Assembly: GCA_023245755.1 (NCBI GenBank)
Contig: JAHFJQ010000037.1
Location: 1 to 9,520, forward strand
Direction of reading: 5' to 3'
Source of the DNA: an archaeon
Lineage (GTDB): Archaea > Nanobdellota > Nanobdellia > SCGC-AAA011-G17 > GW2011-AR17
Length of the DNA: 9,520 nt
This document shows positions 1 through 6,023 of the stretch, piece after piece; positions within the stretch are counted from its first letter, which is position 1; each line of letters begins with the position of its first letter. Under the pieces are notes generated by a model. That model saw only the letters and a list, made by a program, of their open reading frames with translations, was not told the origin of the DNA and did not search any database. The translations under genes were made by a program, and so were the position numbers.

Positions 1-311
1 TGCATGGAAAGAATAGATTTTCCACATCCGGCACCACCACCAACAAGATTAACCGTACCCTTACGTAATCCTCCTTCCATAACATCATCTAAACCTTCAA
101 TACCTGTAGGAACCCTTGTAAGATGTTCATGACCGGGATGCTCTAGTTCTTTCTTAGCAGAATGAATAACTTCATCCACTTCAAGAAAACGATCAGAAGT
201 CAAATGATGAGGGGTACCTTGAAGAGGAACAATATCTGGAGAAGCAAAAGCGATTTTTTCTTCTTGAACAAGATCTCTTTTCTTCTTCTCAACCTGTGCA
301 ATCAGACCCAT
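1..311 (-). CDS. KaiC-like RecA-superfamily ATPase, N-terminal part (cut by window edge)
   Basis: Reading from the ATG at 311 down to base 1 gives 103 open codons with no stop; the 3' part lies outside the window. After about 65 residues of charged, helical-looking leader comes RVPTGIEGLDDVMEGGL, the typical entry of KaiC/RadA-like domains, followed by a Walker A P-loop, GGGAGCGKS. The family binds and hydrolyses ATP on a RecA fold. Archaeal members are diverse (signalling ATPases, ArlH/FlaH-like, Rad55-like) and the visible part cannot say which this is. Start choice: ATG at 309-311 has a TATA box about 26 nt upstream, fitting a leaderless mRNA. The next gene upstream on the same strand stops only 35 nt away. 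Family call is firm; specific role unknown. Confidence 0.85.
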   Translation of the reverse strand, partial: MGLIAQVEKKKRDLVQEEKIAFASPDIVPLQGTPHHLTSDRFLEVDEVIHSAKKELEHPGHEHLTRVPTGIEGLDDVMEGGLRKGTVNLVGGGAGCGKSILSM

Positions 312-333
312 GGAAAAAACAAAGAAAGCAGAG

Positions 334-341
334 TATTTAAG
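334..341 (-). promoter_or_regulatory. TATA box of the KaiC-like gene
   Basis: On the minus strand this reads CTTAAATA, centred about 26 nt before the ATG at 311. That is the normal archaeal TATA-to-start-site distance, so transcription would start at or next to the start codon. It lies only 5 bases downstream of the stop codon of the 213-aa gene. Confidence 0.6.
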
Positions 342-346
342 TTTTT

Positions 347-988
347 TTAAGAAGTATCTTCCTTTGGAGAAGCATGATGCTGCGTAGGATCATGAGAAGT
401 ATGATCATGTGCTTTATGTTCTGAAGCTGTGTCTTTGTTCTTATGTTCTTCAGAAGCTTCTTTTTTTCCCTTTCTAAAAACCAAGAAAAGGACAAGAGCT
501 AAAATTAAAACACCAATAACGATCAAAGAAACCGTTTTTGTAGTAAAAGGGGAATCTTGTTCAACCAACCCAACATCCACCCCTGTTGCATCCTCAACAG
601 TCTGTTCACCAGCAATATCCTGAAGAACAAGGTGTACTTGCCCATCTGAAGCAATAGAATATAAAGCAACATTAAGGTCACCAGTTCCATCTTTATCAAG
701 ATCTAACTTCAGAATATAATCAAGCCCCAAAATGGTTTCAAAGACTTCTGTATTGTTAGGTTTATCAATAAATGGTCCTAGACCCAATTTTACAGAAGCT
801 TCTCCAACATCATTAAGGATAAGAACATGTTGACCACCAAGCAGTTCAAAACGCACCTCATCGCCTTGATAAAGATAGACCGGCTGTGTAGCGATTTCAG
901 TAAAATCAACATCATAACTTTCACCAGCAGAAACAGATACAAAACTGAAAAGAATAAACACCAAAAGTGCATAGACAAGTTTCCTCAT
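347..988 (-). CDS. Single-pass surface/membrane protein with Asp-rich loop and His-rich cytoplasmic tail
   Basis: 213 aa, function not recognised. Residues 1-21 form a Sec-type signal peptide (MRKLV, hydrophobic core, SVSAGES). Residues about 22-150 would be outside the cell. Residues 153-171 are a strong transmembrane helix followed by FRKGKK, which predicts an outside-to-inside topology. The tail (172-213) carries seven His (182, 191, 194, 196, 199, 204, 205) among Lys, Asp and Ser and could bind metal, but that is inference. Residues 96-104 (DLDKDGTGD) have the DxDxDGxxxD-like spacing of a calcium-binding loop. The stretch from about 38 to 125 resembles residues 403-482 of the next gene upstream. 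Leaderless start at 988, with a TATA box 27 nt away. One sequon (NNT at 78-80). Confidence 0.85.
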   Translation of the reverse strand: MRKLVYALLVFILFSFVSVSAGESYDVDFTEIATQPVYLYQGDEVRFELLGGQHVLILNDVGEASVKLGLGPFIDKPNNTEVFETILGLDYILKLDLDKDGTGDLNVALYSIASDGQVHLVLQDIAGEQTVEDATGVDVGLVEQDSPFTTKTVSLIVIGVLILALVLFLVFRKGKKEASEEHKNKDTASEHKAHDHTSHDPTQHHASPKEDTS

Positions 989-1011
989 GAAAAAAGAAAA
1001 TCTTCTTGGGG

Positions 1012-1019
1012 TTTATAAG
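1012..1019 (-). promoter_or_regulatory. TATA box of the 213-aa membrane protein gene
   Basis: Minus strand CTTATAAA, centred about 27 nt before the ATG at 988, so the mRNA is probably leaderless. It separates this gene transcriptionally from the surface-protein gene that ends at 1053. Confidence 0.65.
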
Positions 1020-1027
1020 TTTTATTG

Positions 1028-1049
1028 AGAAAAAAAAGAAAAAAAGAAA
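1028..1049 (-). terminator. Poly-T tract behind the 543-aa surface protein gene
   Basis: On the minus strand the sequence right after the stop codon at 1053 is almost pure T, with two long T runs broken by single C bases. Archaeal RNA polymerase terminates at such U-rich tracts without needing a hairpin. The tract lies between the stop of one gene and the TATA box of the next, where a terminator is expected. Confidence 0.55.
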
Positions 1050-1052
1050 GAC

Positions 1053-2684
1053 TTAACGGCGTTTAAGTCCACTCATAGGTGCAGCTTTTTTCTTAGTACC
1101 TGCTCGCATAAAAACCAAAACAAGCAAAGCAATAAGAACAAGCACGACAAGTACCCAGACCCAAACATAACTAGATCCTGTACTTGTTGCTTCATCATAG
1201 CCAGTCAAAGCTTCAGAGCTAGTCCAATCACCAAGTTTTGAAAGACTTAAATCAGCAACACCATTACTAATCCCATTTAAGGTAACAAGCAGATCAGTAA
1301 CTCCATCACCATCTAAGTCTAGTTCTTGAGATTCACCTATACTCAAAGTCACTTCTTGAGGCTCACTTGCAACAACAACAGTAACTGTACCAGCAGATTC
1401 GTCTATACTTGAAACAGTAACAGAATGCTCTTCTTCAGCATTATTTGCCACAGAAACAAAACTAAAGGTATAGACACTTCCTTCTGCAGCATCACTATAT
1501 TCTACAGATCCAGAAGATACCCAAGAGTCTGAAGATTCAGCACTCACACTCGTTCCAGATGTTGTTGTAGTTTCAGTAGTACTGTCACTTTCACTAGAGT
1601 CACTTTCTTCAGTTGTATCACTAGATTCACTAGAATCTGAACTAGAACTAGAAGAACTACTACTAGAGCTACTACTACTACTACCACCACTACTTCCACC
1701 GCCACTACCACTACTACCAGATGATCCAACAAGAAGAGTAGCTTCATTGGTTGCTGAATTTCCAGCATCATCAGATGCGCTACATCGTACAGTATACGTT
1801 CCTGCTTCCGTTGGTACAAAAGGGCTACTTACACTAGTAAAGGAACTAGCATGAAGAAGCTTAATACTCAACTCAGTAGAAGGAGTAGTATCTATAGCAT
1901 CTGTTGAAGAACAATCCAAAGTAACGGACTCTCCAACATTTGTACTACTTGGACTTACGGATACAACAGCCGAAGGAGCAGTACTATCCTGGGTCACTAT
2001 GTAAGACAGAGTAACATTTCTATTCATAGCCAAATCCCTAGTAGTCACATTCACAGTATAATTCCCATCTGCAAGACCAACATAAGTAACGGTTCCAGAC
2101 GTAGATGTAGAAACTGTTGTGTTCAACACAGACCCGTTAGCATAGTTCAAGTACACAGAAGTGTTTGCCAAATTAGTATCCGATGCAGTGAATGCAACAC
2201 TAAACGTTCCATTAGAAATAATACTGTTATTTGCTACAGTAGCAGTACCAAAGCTCACTAAAGGCATAGTCGTGTCCACACTAAACACAAAACTCACATT
2301 CGTTCTGTTAGCCATAACTCCATTGGAAACATTCAAGAACCAAGTATAATTTTGTCCATCAACCAAGGAGAAGTTAGTAACAACACCTGCAGTAACACCA
2401 TTAAGAATACTAGCATTACCTCGTGCAGTACCATTAATAAAAAGTGTAACATTATACGTTGAGTTTGGTCCTTGAATAGTAAAGGTAAAGTTAGTAGTAT
2501 TAGCTACACCAGAAGAAAGAAAACTATTGTTTAATGGAGAAATGATTGTTATATTCTGCGCCAGAATAGCCTGTTCCTCACCAGCAGCTTGAGTTGATGC
2601 CTCATCTGCAGTTACGTCAAAAACAAATAATCCTACTAATAAAAGTAGACTGAATAGCAATAAAATGCTCTGATATTTTTTCAT
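1053..2684 (-). CDS. Sequon-rich, Ser-stalked surface glycoprotein with C-terminal membrane anchor
   Basis: 543 aa; exact function unknown. Residues 1-26 are a signal peptide (MKKYQS, Leu-rich core, VTADE). Residues 44-225 look like two beta-sandwich (Ig/cadherin-like) repeats and hold about 21 N-X-S/T sequons. Residues 232-320 are a third Ig-like domain (STAPS start; C258 and C301 could form its disulfide) with no sequons. A Gly/Ser/Thr-rich stalk follows (about 320-390) with 15 consecutive Ser at 335-349. A beta module at about 403-482 has an Asp loop, DLDGDGVTD. A transmembrane helix at about 506-526 and the tail RAGTKKK end the protein. Ser-rich stalk plus anchor is typical of archaeal envelope proteins. 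It is transcribed separately from its neighbours (own TATA box, poly-T tract after the stop). The nucleotide-sugar dehydrogenase gene just upstream fits a glycosylated envelope. Confidence 0.88.
   Translation of the reverse strand: MKKYQSILLLFSLLLLVGLFVFDVTADEASTQAAGEEQAILAQNITIISPLNNSFLSSGVANTTNFTFTIQGPNSTYNVTLFINGTARGNASILNGVTAGVVTNFSLVDGQNYTWFLNVSNGVMANRTNVSFVFSVDTTMPLVSFGTATVANNSIISNGTFSVAFTASDTNLANTSVYLNYANGSVLNTTVSTSTSGTVTYVGLADGNYTVNVTTRDLAMNRNVTLSYIVTQDSTAPSAVVSVSPSSTNVGESVTLDCSSTDAIDTTPSTELSIKLLHASSFTSVSSPFVPTEAGTYTVRCSASDDAGNSATNEATLLVGSSGSSGSGGGSSGGSSSSSSSSSSSSSSSDSSESSDTTEESDSSESDSTTETTTTSGTSVSAESSDSWVSSGSVEYSDAAEGSVYTFSFVSVANNAEEEHSVTVSSIDESAGTVTVVVASEPQEVTLSIGESQELDLDGDGVTDLLVTLNGISNGVADLSLSKLGDWTSSEALTGYDEATSTGSSYVWVWVLVVLVLIALLVLVFMRAGTKKKAAPMSGLKRR
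1638..1682 (-). repeat. Ser codon run (15 codons, AGT-rich) in the surface-protein stalk
   Basis: Encodes Ser 335-349 without interruption, with stretches of repeated AGT codons mixed with TCT and AGC. Slippage in such triplet repeats changes stalk length without a frameshift. More Gly/Ser and Ser/Thr/Asp/Glu codons flank it on both sides. Confidence 0.8.
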
Positions 2685-2691
2685 AATATAT

Positions 2692-2697
2692 CCCCCC
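2692..2697 (-). promoter_or_regulatory. G6 tract in ribosome-binding-site position (543-aa gene)
   Basis: Six consecutive G on the minus strand, followed by A and T, 7 nt before the ATG at 2684. The position is right for a Shine-Dalgarno element, but a pure G run is an unusual match to the anti-SD CCTCC. This is one of only two genes here with a leader long enough for such a site. Confidence 0.45.
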
Positions 2698-2723
2698 TAA
2701 TAAAGAGATACATACGGAGCAAA

Positions 2724-2731
2724 TTTATAAA
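2724..2731 (-). promoter_or_regulatory. TATA box of the 543-aa surface protein gene
   Basis: Minus strand TTTATAAA inside GTTTATAAATTTG, centred 43 nt before the ATG. Predicted transcription start is near 2701, giving a leader of about 17 nt that contains the G6 tract. The core GTTTATAAA also occurs in the promoter of the 548-aa surface protein gene. Confidence 0.6.
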
Positions 2732-2768
2732 CTTTTCCACAGAGATGATAGAAAATCTATATTAGAAG

Positions 2769-2774
2769 AAAAAA
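2769..2774 (-). terminator. Possible T6 terminator behind the nucleotide-sugar dehydrogenase
   Basis: On the minus strand the stop codon TAG at 2776-2778 is followed after one base by six T and then TCTTCT. U-rich ends like this can terminate archaeal transcription. The run is short, so this is a weak call. Confidence 0.35.
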
Positions 2775-2775
2775 T

Positions 2776-3969
2776 CTATCTTCCAATTCCCTTATAGACC
2801 CCACCAACTTTATGTTTCTCCAAGGCATTTTTTCCATCAATAAGAACGGGAACTTTAGAATAATCATAATCCAAAAACTCCGAATGATCTGTGAGTAAAA
2901 GCACAGCATCGCATCCCATAACTTCTTCTGCTGTTGCATTGCTATACTCAGGAATAAAAGGGTCATACACTTTTAGTTCAGCACCCAAACTTTTCACTCG
3001 TTTAAGAATATCTAATGCAGGACTTTCCCGTACATCATCAACATTTCGTTTGTAGGATACCCCCAGAACACCGACTCTTGCACCTTTCACACTTTTTCCA
3101 GTTTCATTCATTGCATGCATAAGTAAAGAAACAGTATATGCAGGCATATATCCATTTACACGCATAGCGGTACGTAAAAAACTAGGATCAAAACCTCTTT
3201 TTAAGGATTCATCAATAAGATAAAAAGGATCTACAGGAATACAATGCCCACCAACACCACAACTAGGAAAGCAAAGATCTAAACCAAAAGGCTTTGTTTT
3301 TACACTTTGAATAATTTCCTTCGCATCAAGTTTCATATTCTGCATAACGATAGCCATTTCATTTGCAAAGGCTATATTTACTGCACGCAAAGAATTTTCA
3401 TAGATCTTTGTCATTTCAGCAGCTTCAATCGAGCTTAAAGGAGAAACAGTACCTGAAATGATACTTCTATAAAACTCTGTGGCTAGTTTTAATCCTTCAG
3501 GATGAAGCGCACCAATTACTCGAGGGATATTAGAAACATTCCACTGCACATTTCCAGGATCAATTCTTTCTGGACAATGTGCAAGAAAAAAATCCTTACC
3601 TTCCTTAAATCCACTTTGTTCAAGAATAGGAAGGACATATTTGCGTGAAACAAAAGGATTCACTGTAGACTCAAGAATAATTAACTGGCCCTTACCTGTA
3701 AGTTTTTCCGTAATTTGTTCACAAGCAACACGCACAGGGCTTAAATCTGGAAGTTTTTTTTCATCCACGGGAGTAGGAACTGCAATAATAATGACATCAC
3801 AAAGAAGTGCATCAGCATGATTAACTAAAAGCAAAGGATGTTCCTGGGCAAGTTTCTCTACTTTCTTAGGATTATTTTCCAGGCCATGAACAGTATAGCC
3901 CTTTTCAAGAGAAAGTAAAGCCAAAGGTAAACCTACATACCCTAGTCCAATAACGCAAACACTCCTCAT
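2776..3969 (-). CDS. Nucleotide-sugar dehydrogenase (UDP-glucose / UDP-ManNAc dehydrogenase family)
   Basis: 397 aa. The family oxidises C6 of a UDP-sugar to a uronic acid in two NAD+-dependent steps, supplying acidic sugars for surface glycans. N-terminal Rossmann domain: GLGYVGLPLA at 8-17 (dinucleotide loop), VPTP at 64-67, ESTVNP at 100-105, HCPERIDPGN at 131-140. Central helix: EAAEMTKIYENSLRAVN at 182-198 with the conserved Lys188 and Asn192. Catalytic Cys243 lies in GVGGHCIPVDPFYL. The C-terminal domain begins near 297 with GVLGVSYKRNVDDVRESP and VYDPFIP. All key residues are present, so the enzyme should be active. The substrate cannot be read with certainty; the HCPER and GGHCIPVDP motifs lean towards the WecC-like (UDP-N-acetylhexosamine) branch. 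The N-terminal domain looks about 20 residues shorter than usual before VPTP. Leaderless start at 3969. Confidence 0.93.
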   Translation of the reverse strand: MRSVCVIGLGYVGLPLALLSLEKGYTVHGLENNPKKVEKLAQEHPLLLVNHADALLCDVIIIAVPTPVDEKKLPDLSPVRVACEQITEKLTGKGQLIILESTVNPFVSRKYVLPILEQSGFKEGKDFFLAHCPERIDPGNVQWNVSNIPRVIGALHPEGLKLATEFYRSIISGTVSPLSSIEAAEMTKIYENSLRAVNIAFANEMAIVMQNMKLDAKEIIQSVKTKPFGLDLCFPSCGVGGHCIPVDPFYLIDESLKRGFDPSFLRTAMRVNGYMPAYTVSLLMHAMNETGKSVKGARVGVLGVSYKRNVDDVRESPALDILKRVKSLGAELKVYDPFIPEYSNATAEEVMGCDAVLLLTDHSEFLDYDYSKVPVLIDGKNALEKHKVGGVYKGIGR

Positions 3970-3992
3970 AAATGCCTAAAACTAACCAACTC

Positions 3993-4000
3993 TTTTTAAA
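3993..4000 (-). promoter_or_regulatory. TATA box of the nucleotide-sugar dehydrogenase gene
   Basis: Minus strand TTTAAAAA, centred about 27 nt before the ATG at 3969, fitting a leaderless transcript. It sits in the 43-nt spacer behind the stop codon of the 548-aa gene. Confidence 0.55.
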
Positions 4001-4012
4001 CATTGTGCAAAT

Positions 4013-5659
4013 TTACTTCTTAAATAGTCCTGCACTCTCTTTAAAAGAAGCTTCTAAGTCCTTATCCAAAAAAGTTTTCTTAGGAGAGGCTTTAGAAATA
4101 TTTTTCTGTTGCACTTGAAAAGGAGAAGAAAAAGAAGCAGTCGTTTTCACAGCTGGTGAAGAAGTTTTGCTCATTTTCTTTTTATGCACATACCATAAAG
4201 CAAATACAAACAAAAGCAGCAGAACTACAACGAAAGGCAAAACATAGATCCAATAATCAGAAGAAGATTCTTTACTACTAGAACTCGTGCTAGAAAGAGA
4301 ACTAGACGTAGAAGAAGTACTTGAATCTTCCGTATCAGAAGAAGAACTACTTCCCTCATACACACATTGCGCACGTGTACAAACATATCCAGAATTACAT
4401 TCATTATCGCTAGTACACTCTAAAATAATTTGCTCTTCTTCCGGGGCAATTACAGACTCAGAAGAAGAATCACTCATATTCACAGGCGTTTCTGCACAGG
4501 TTTCATCTTCTGTATCAACGAAGCCATCACAATCATTATCAATTGCATCACCACAAATTTCAGGGAATGCTTCTATATCTCCAGTACAATCACTCCACGT
4601 TCCATTTGCACAACTCTGTGTTCCAAACGCACAAGCCCCCACATCACTGCCACAACTCTGTGTCGTATTTGTGACACAACCACAACCTTCATCCACTTTT
4701 CCATCACAATCATCATCTAAACCATTACACTCTTCAATTTCAGAAGCTGCATAAGAAGCCCCATAACAAATTCCCCAGCTAGCATCGCTTTGACATACTT
4801 GTACACCAGCTTGACACACACCTTCATCAGCTCCACAATCTCTGGTATCTCCTGGGATACACGTACAATCCTCATCGGTTTGTCCATCACAATCATTATC
4901 TAATTCATCACAAAGTTCATCACTTGCTTCTATTCCTGAACATGCACCCCAACTTCCACCAGTACAGGTTTGAGTTCCACTTTCACAAGCGCCTTCATCT
5001 GTGCTACAGCTTTGTGTATCTCCATCACTACACTCACATCCACTTTGCCCATCACAATCACTATCATTACAGTCTACAGAACCATCACAATCATCATCAA
5101 TATCATCCGAACAACTTGTTTCACTAGTCTTAGTTGTATCTTCACAAAAACAATAGCCCAGTGAGTCTGCATCATCACCACAATGGCTAGAATCACAATA
5201 ATCCTCATCCAGCCATTCATTAGAATCACAGTACTTATGGTTTTTATAATCGCAAGTTGCGCTTGTACACGTAGAAGCAGCACAAGTGGAATCAACAAGG
5301 TAACACTTCAAATTACTATCTGTACAATACCCACTATCCGACCAAGAACTGCCACTACACCATTTTCGAAATACAGGATTACATGCCTGAGAAGTGCTAC
5401 AGGTAGAAGAATAACAAATACCATCATTGCACGACCCACAACTATTGGTAGAACTCGTAACACTTGTTCCACTACAATAATACTCTTTTAACTGGGTACT
5501 TGATGTACACGTATCTTCATAATAGGTCGTTCCAGAAAGAACATATCCAAAGGCATCAATATCGTTTCCATCATCCAAATAATTCGTACATGTTGAGGTT
5601 GCACTAGCAAAAGCACTAAGACTCAAAAATACAAAGAAAAAGATCACCAACCTTTTCAT
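4013..5659 (-). CDS. Cys-rich membrane-anchored surface protein with MopE-type metal-binding repeats
   Basis: 548 aa. Signal peptide 1-20 (MKRLV, hydrophobic core, SAFASAT). About 52 Cys lie between residues 24 and 432 and none after, so the outer part should be heavily disulfide-bonded. Residues 24-172 hold irregular short Cys motifs. Four motifs of the MopE putative metal-binding type follow: DDDCDGSVDCNDSDC near 188, ELCDELDNDCDG near 248, EECNGLDDDCDG near 309, EICGDAIDNDCDG near 367. The last three close three tandem units of about 60 residues (208-388). Residues 415-432 (CTSDNECNSGYVC) form another small Cys module. A Ser stalk (436-467), a transmembrane helix (469-490) and a Lys-rich tail of about 58 residues (491-548) complete it. 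In MopE of methanotrophs this motif family is linked to copper; in other proteins the metal is unknown and calcium is possible. Exact role unknown. Confidence 0.87.
   Translation of the reverse strand: MKRLVIFFFVFLSLSAFASATSTCTNYLDDGNDIDAFGYVLSGTTYYEDTCTSSTQLKEYYCSGTSVTSSTNSCGSCNDGICYSSTCSTSQACNPVFRKWCSGSSWSDSGYCTDSNLKCYLVDSTCAASTCTSATCDYKNHKYCDSNEWLDEDYCDSSHCGDDADSLGYCFCEDTTKTSETSCSDDIDDDCDGSVDCNDSDCDGQSGCECSDGDTQSCSTDEGACESGTQTCTGGSWGACSGIEASDELCDELDNDCDGQTDEDCTCIPGDTRDCGADEGVCQAGVQVCQSDASWGICYGASYAASEIEECNGLDDDCDGKVDEGCGCVTNTTQSCGSDVGACAFGTQSCANGTWSDCTGDIEAFPEICGDAIDNDCDGFVDTEDETCAETPVNMSDSSSESVIAPEEEQIILECTSDNECNSGYVCTRAQCVYEGSSSSSDTEDSSTSSTSSSLSSTSSSSKESSSDYWIYVLPFVVVLLLLFVFALWYVHKKKMSKTSSPAVKTTASFSSPFQVQQKNISKASPKKTFLDKDLEASFKESAGLFKK
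4496..5038 (-). repeat. Three tandem ~60-residue Cys-rich repeats in the 548-aa protein
   Basis: Residues 208-266, 267-327 and 328-388. Each follows the plan C-x-(S/P/N)-G/T-D/T-T-x-x-C-x-x-D-x-G-x-C-x-x-G-x-Q-x-C, then W-G/S-x-C, then E-x-C-(D/N)-x-(L/I)-D-N/D-D-C-D-G-x-(V/T)-D-E/T. The units have diverged in sequence, so the duplication is old or strongly selected. Confidence 0.85.
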
Positions 5660-5681
5660 AAGGCAAAGAAGGGGATCTATA

Positions 5682-5690
5682 TTTTATAAA
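5682..5690 (-). promoter_or_regulatory. TATA box of the 548-aa Cys-rich protein gene
   Basis: Minus strand TTTATAAAA within TGTTTATAAAATATAG, centred 27 nt before the ATG at 5659, so a leaderless mRNA is likely. The core matches that of the 543-aa surface protein promoter. Confidence 0.65.
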
Positions 5691-5703
5691 CATTACGAGA
5701 GAA

Positions 5704-6006
5704 TTATTTCGCAGCTTCTGCAAGAAGAGGAACATATTTGTCTTTTTGAACACGAAGAAAATCAACAACATAGCTTCTTCCAGATATAATCTCAGCACAA
5801 GAAAATGCATCAGGATTTGTTCCCTTTGGAAGTGCACGAGCAAGTTCTTCAACTTTAGCAACAAGTTCATCTTGATCGTTATAGTTTCTTAATTCAACTC
5901 GAGCCCTTTCTTCAGTAAGAAAAGTAGTATGACGTAAAGCAACAAAGCTATCTCTATCTAAAGTGACATAACCAGAATTGCTTGAATCAAAATAGAGCCT
6001 ATACAT
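5704..6006 (-). CDS. Unknown 100-aa protein downstream of TFB
   Basis: 100 aa, not recognised. It begins MYRLYFDSSNSGYVTLDRDSF and ends LLAEAAK. There is no signal peptide, membrane segment, or metal-binding Cys cluster (one Cys, at about 69). Hydrophobic patterning suggests a short beta-strand start, an amphipathic helix around 46-60 (DELVAKVEELARAL), then a strand and a C-terminal helix: a small soluble alpha/beta protein. It lies 17 nt behind the TFB stop codon on the same strand, with no TATA box at the expected distance, so co-transcription with TFB is likely. That is the only functional hint: a possible partner of transcription initiation or simply a shared transcript. Codon use and composition match the neighbours. 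Confidence 0.8.
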   Translation of the reverse strand: MYRLYFDSSNSGYVTLDRDSFVALRHTTFLTEERARVELRNYNDQDELVAKVEELARALPKGTNPDAFSCAEIISGRSYVVDFLRVQKDKYVPLLAEAAK

Positions 6007-6023
6007 AAAAAATCTAAGAAATA

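Noticed and set aside
162..350. Plus-strand open frame opposite the KaiC-like gene
   Set aside because: The minus strand carries a clear Walker A domain through most of this range; the plus frame is low-complexity Lys/Asn/Phe and runs over the KaiC promoter.
1620..1720. Short repeats resembling a CRISPR or minisatellite array
   Set aside because: The repeats are Ser/Gly codons in frame within a coding stalk, with no spacer structure.
1544..1819. 91-codon frame inside the 543-aa gene on the same strand
   Set aside because: A Val/Leu repeat produced by reading the Ser triplet repeat in another frame; it lies wholly inside a well-supported gene.
4287..4754. Plus-strand open frame of 155 codons opposite the Cys-rich gene
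   Set aside because: It is the antisense shadow of the repetitive, stop-poor 548-aa gene, Ser/Gln/Pro-rich with no promoter or start signal of its own.
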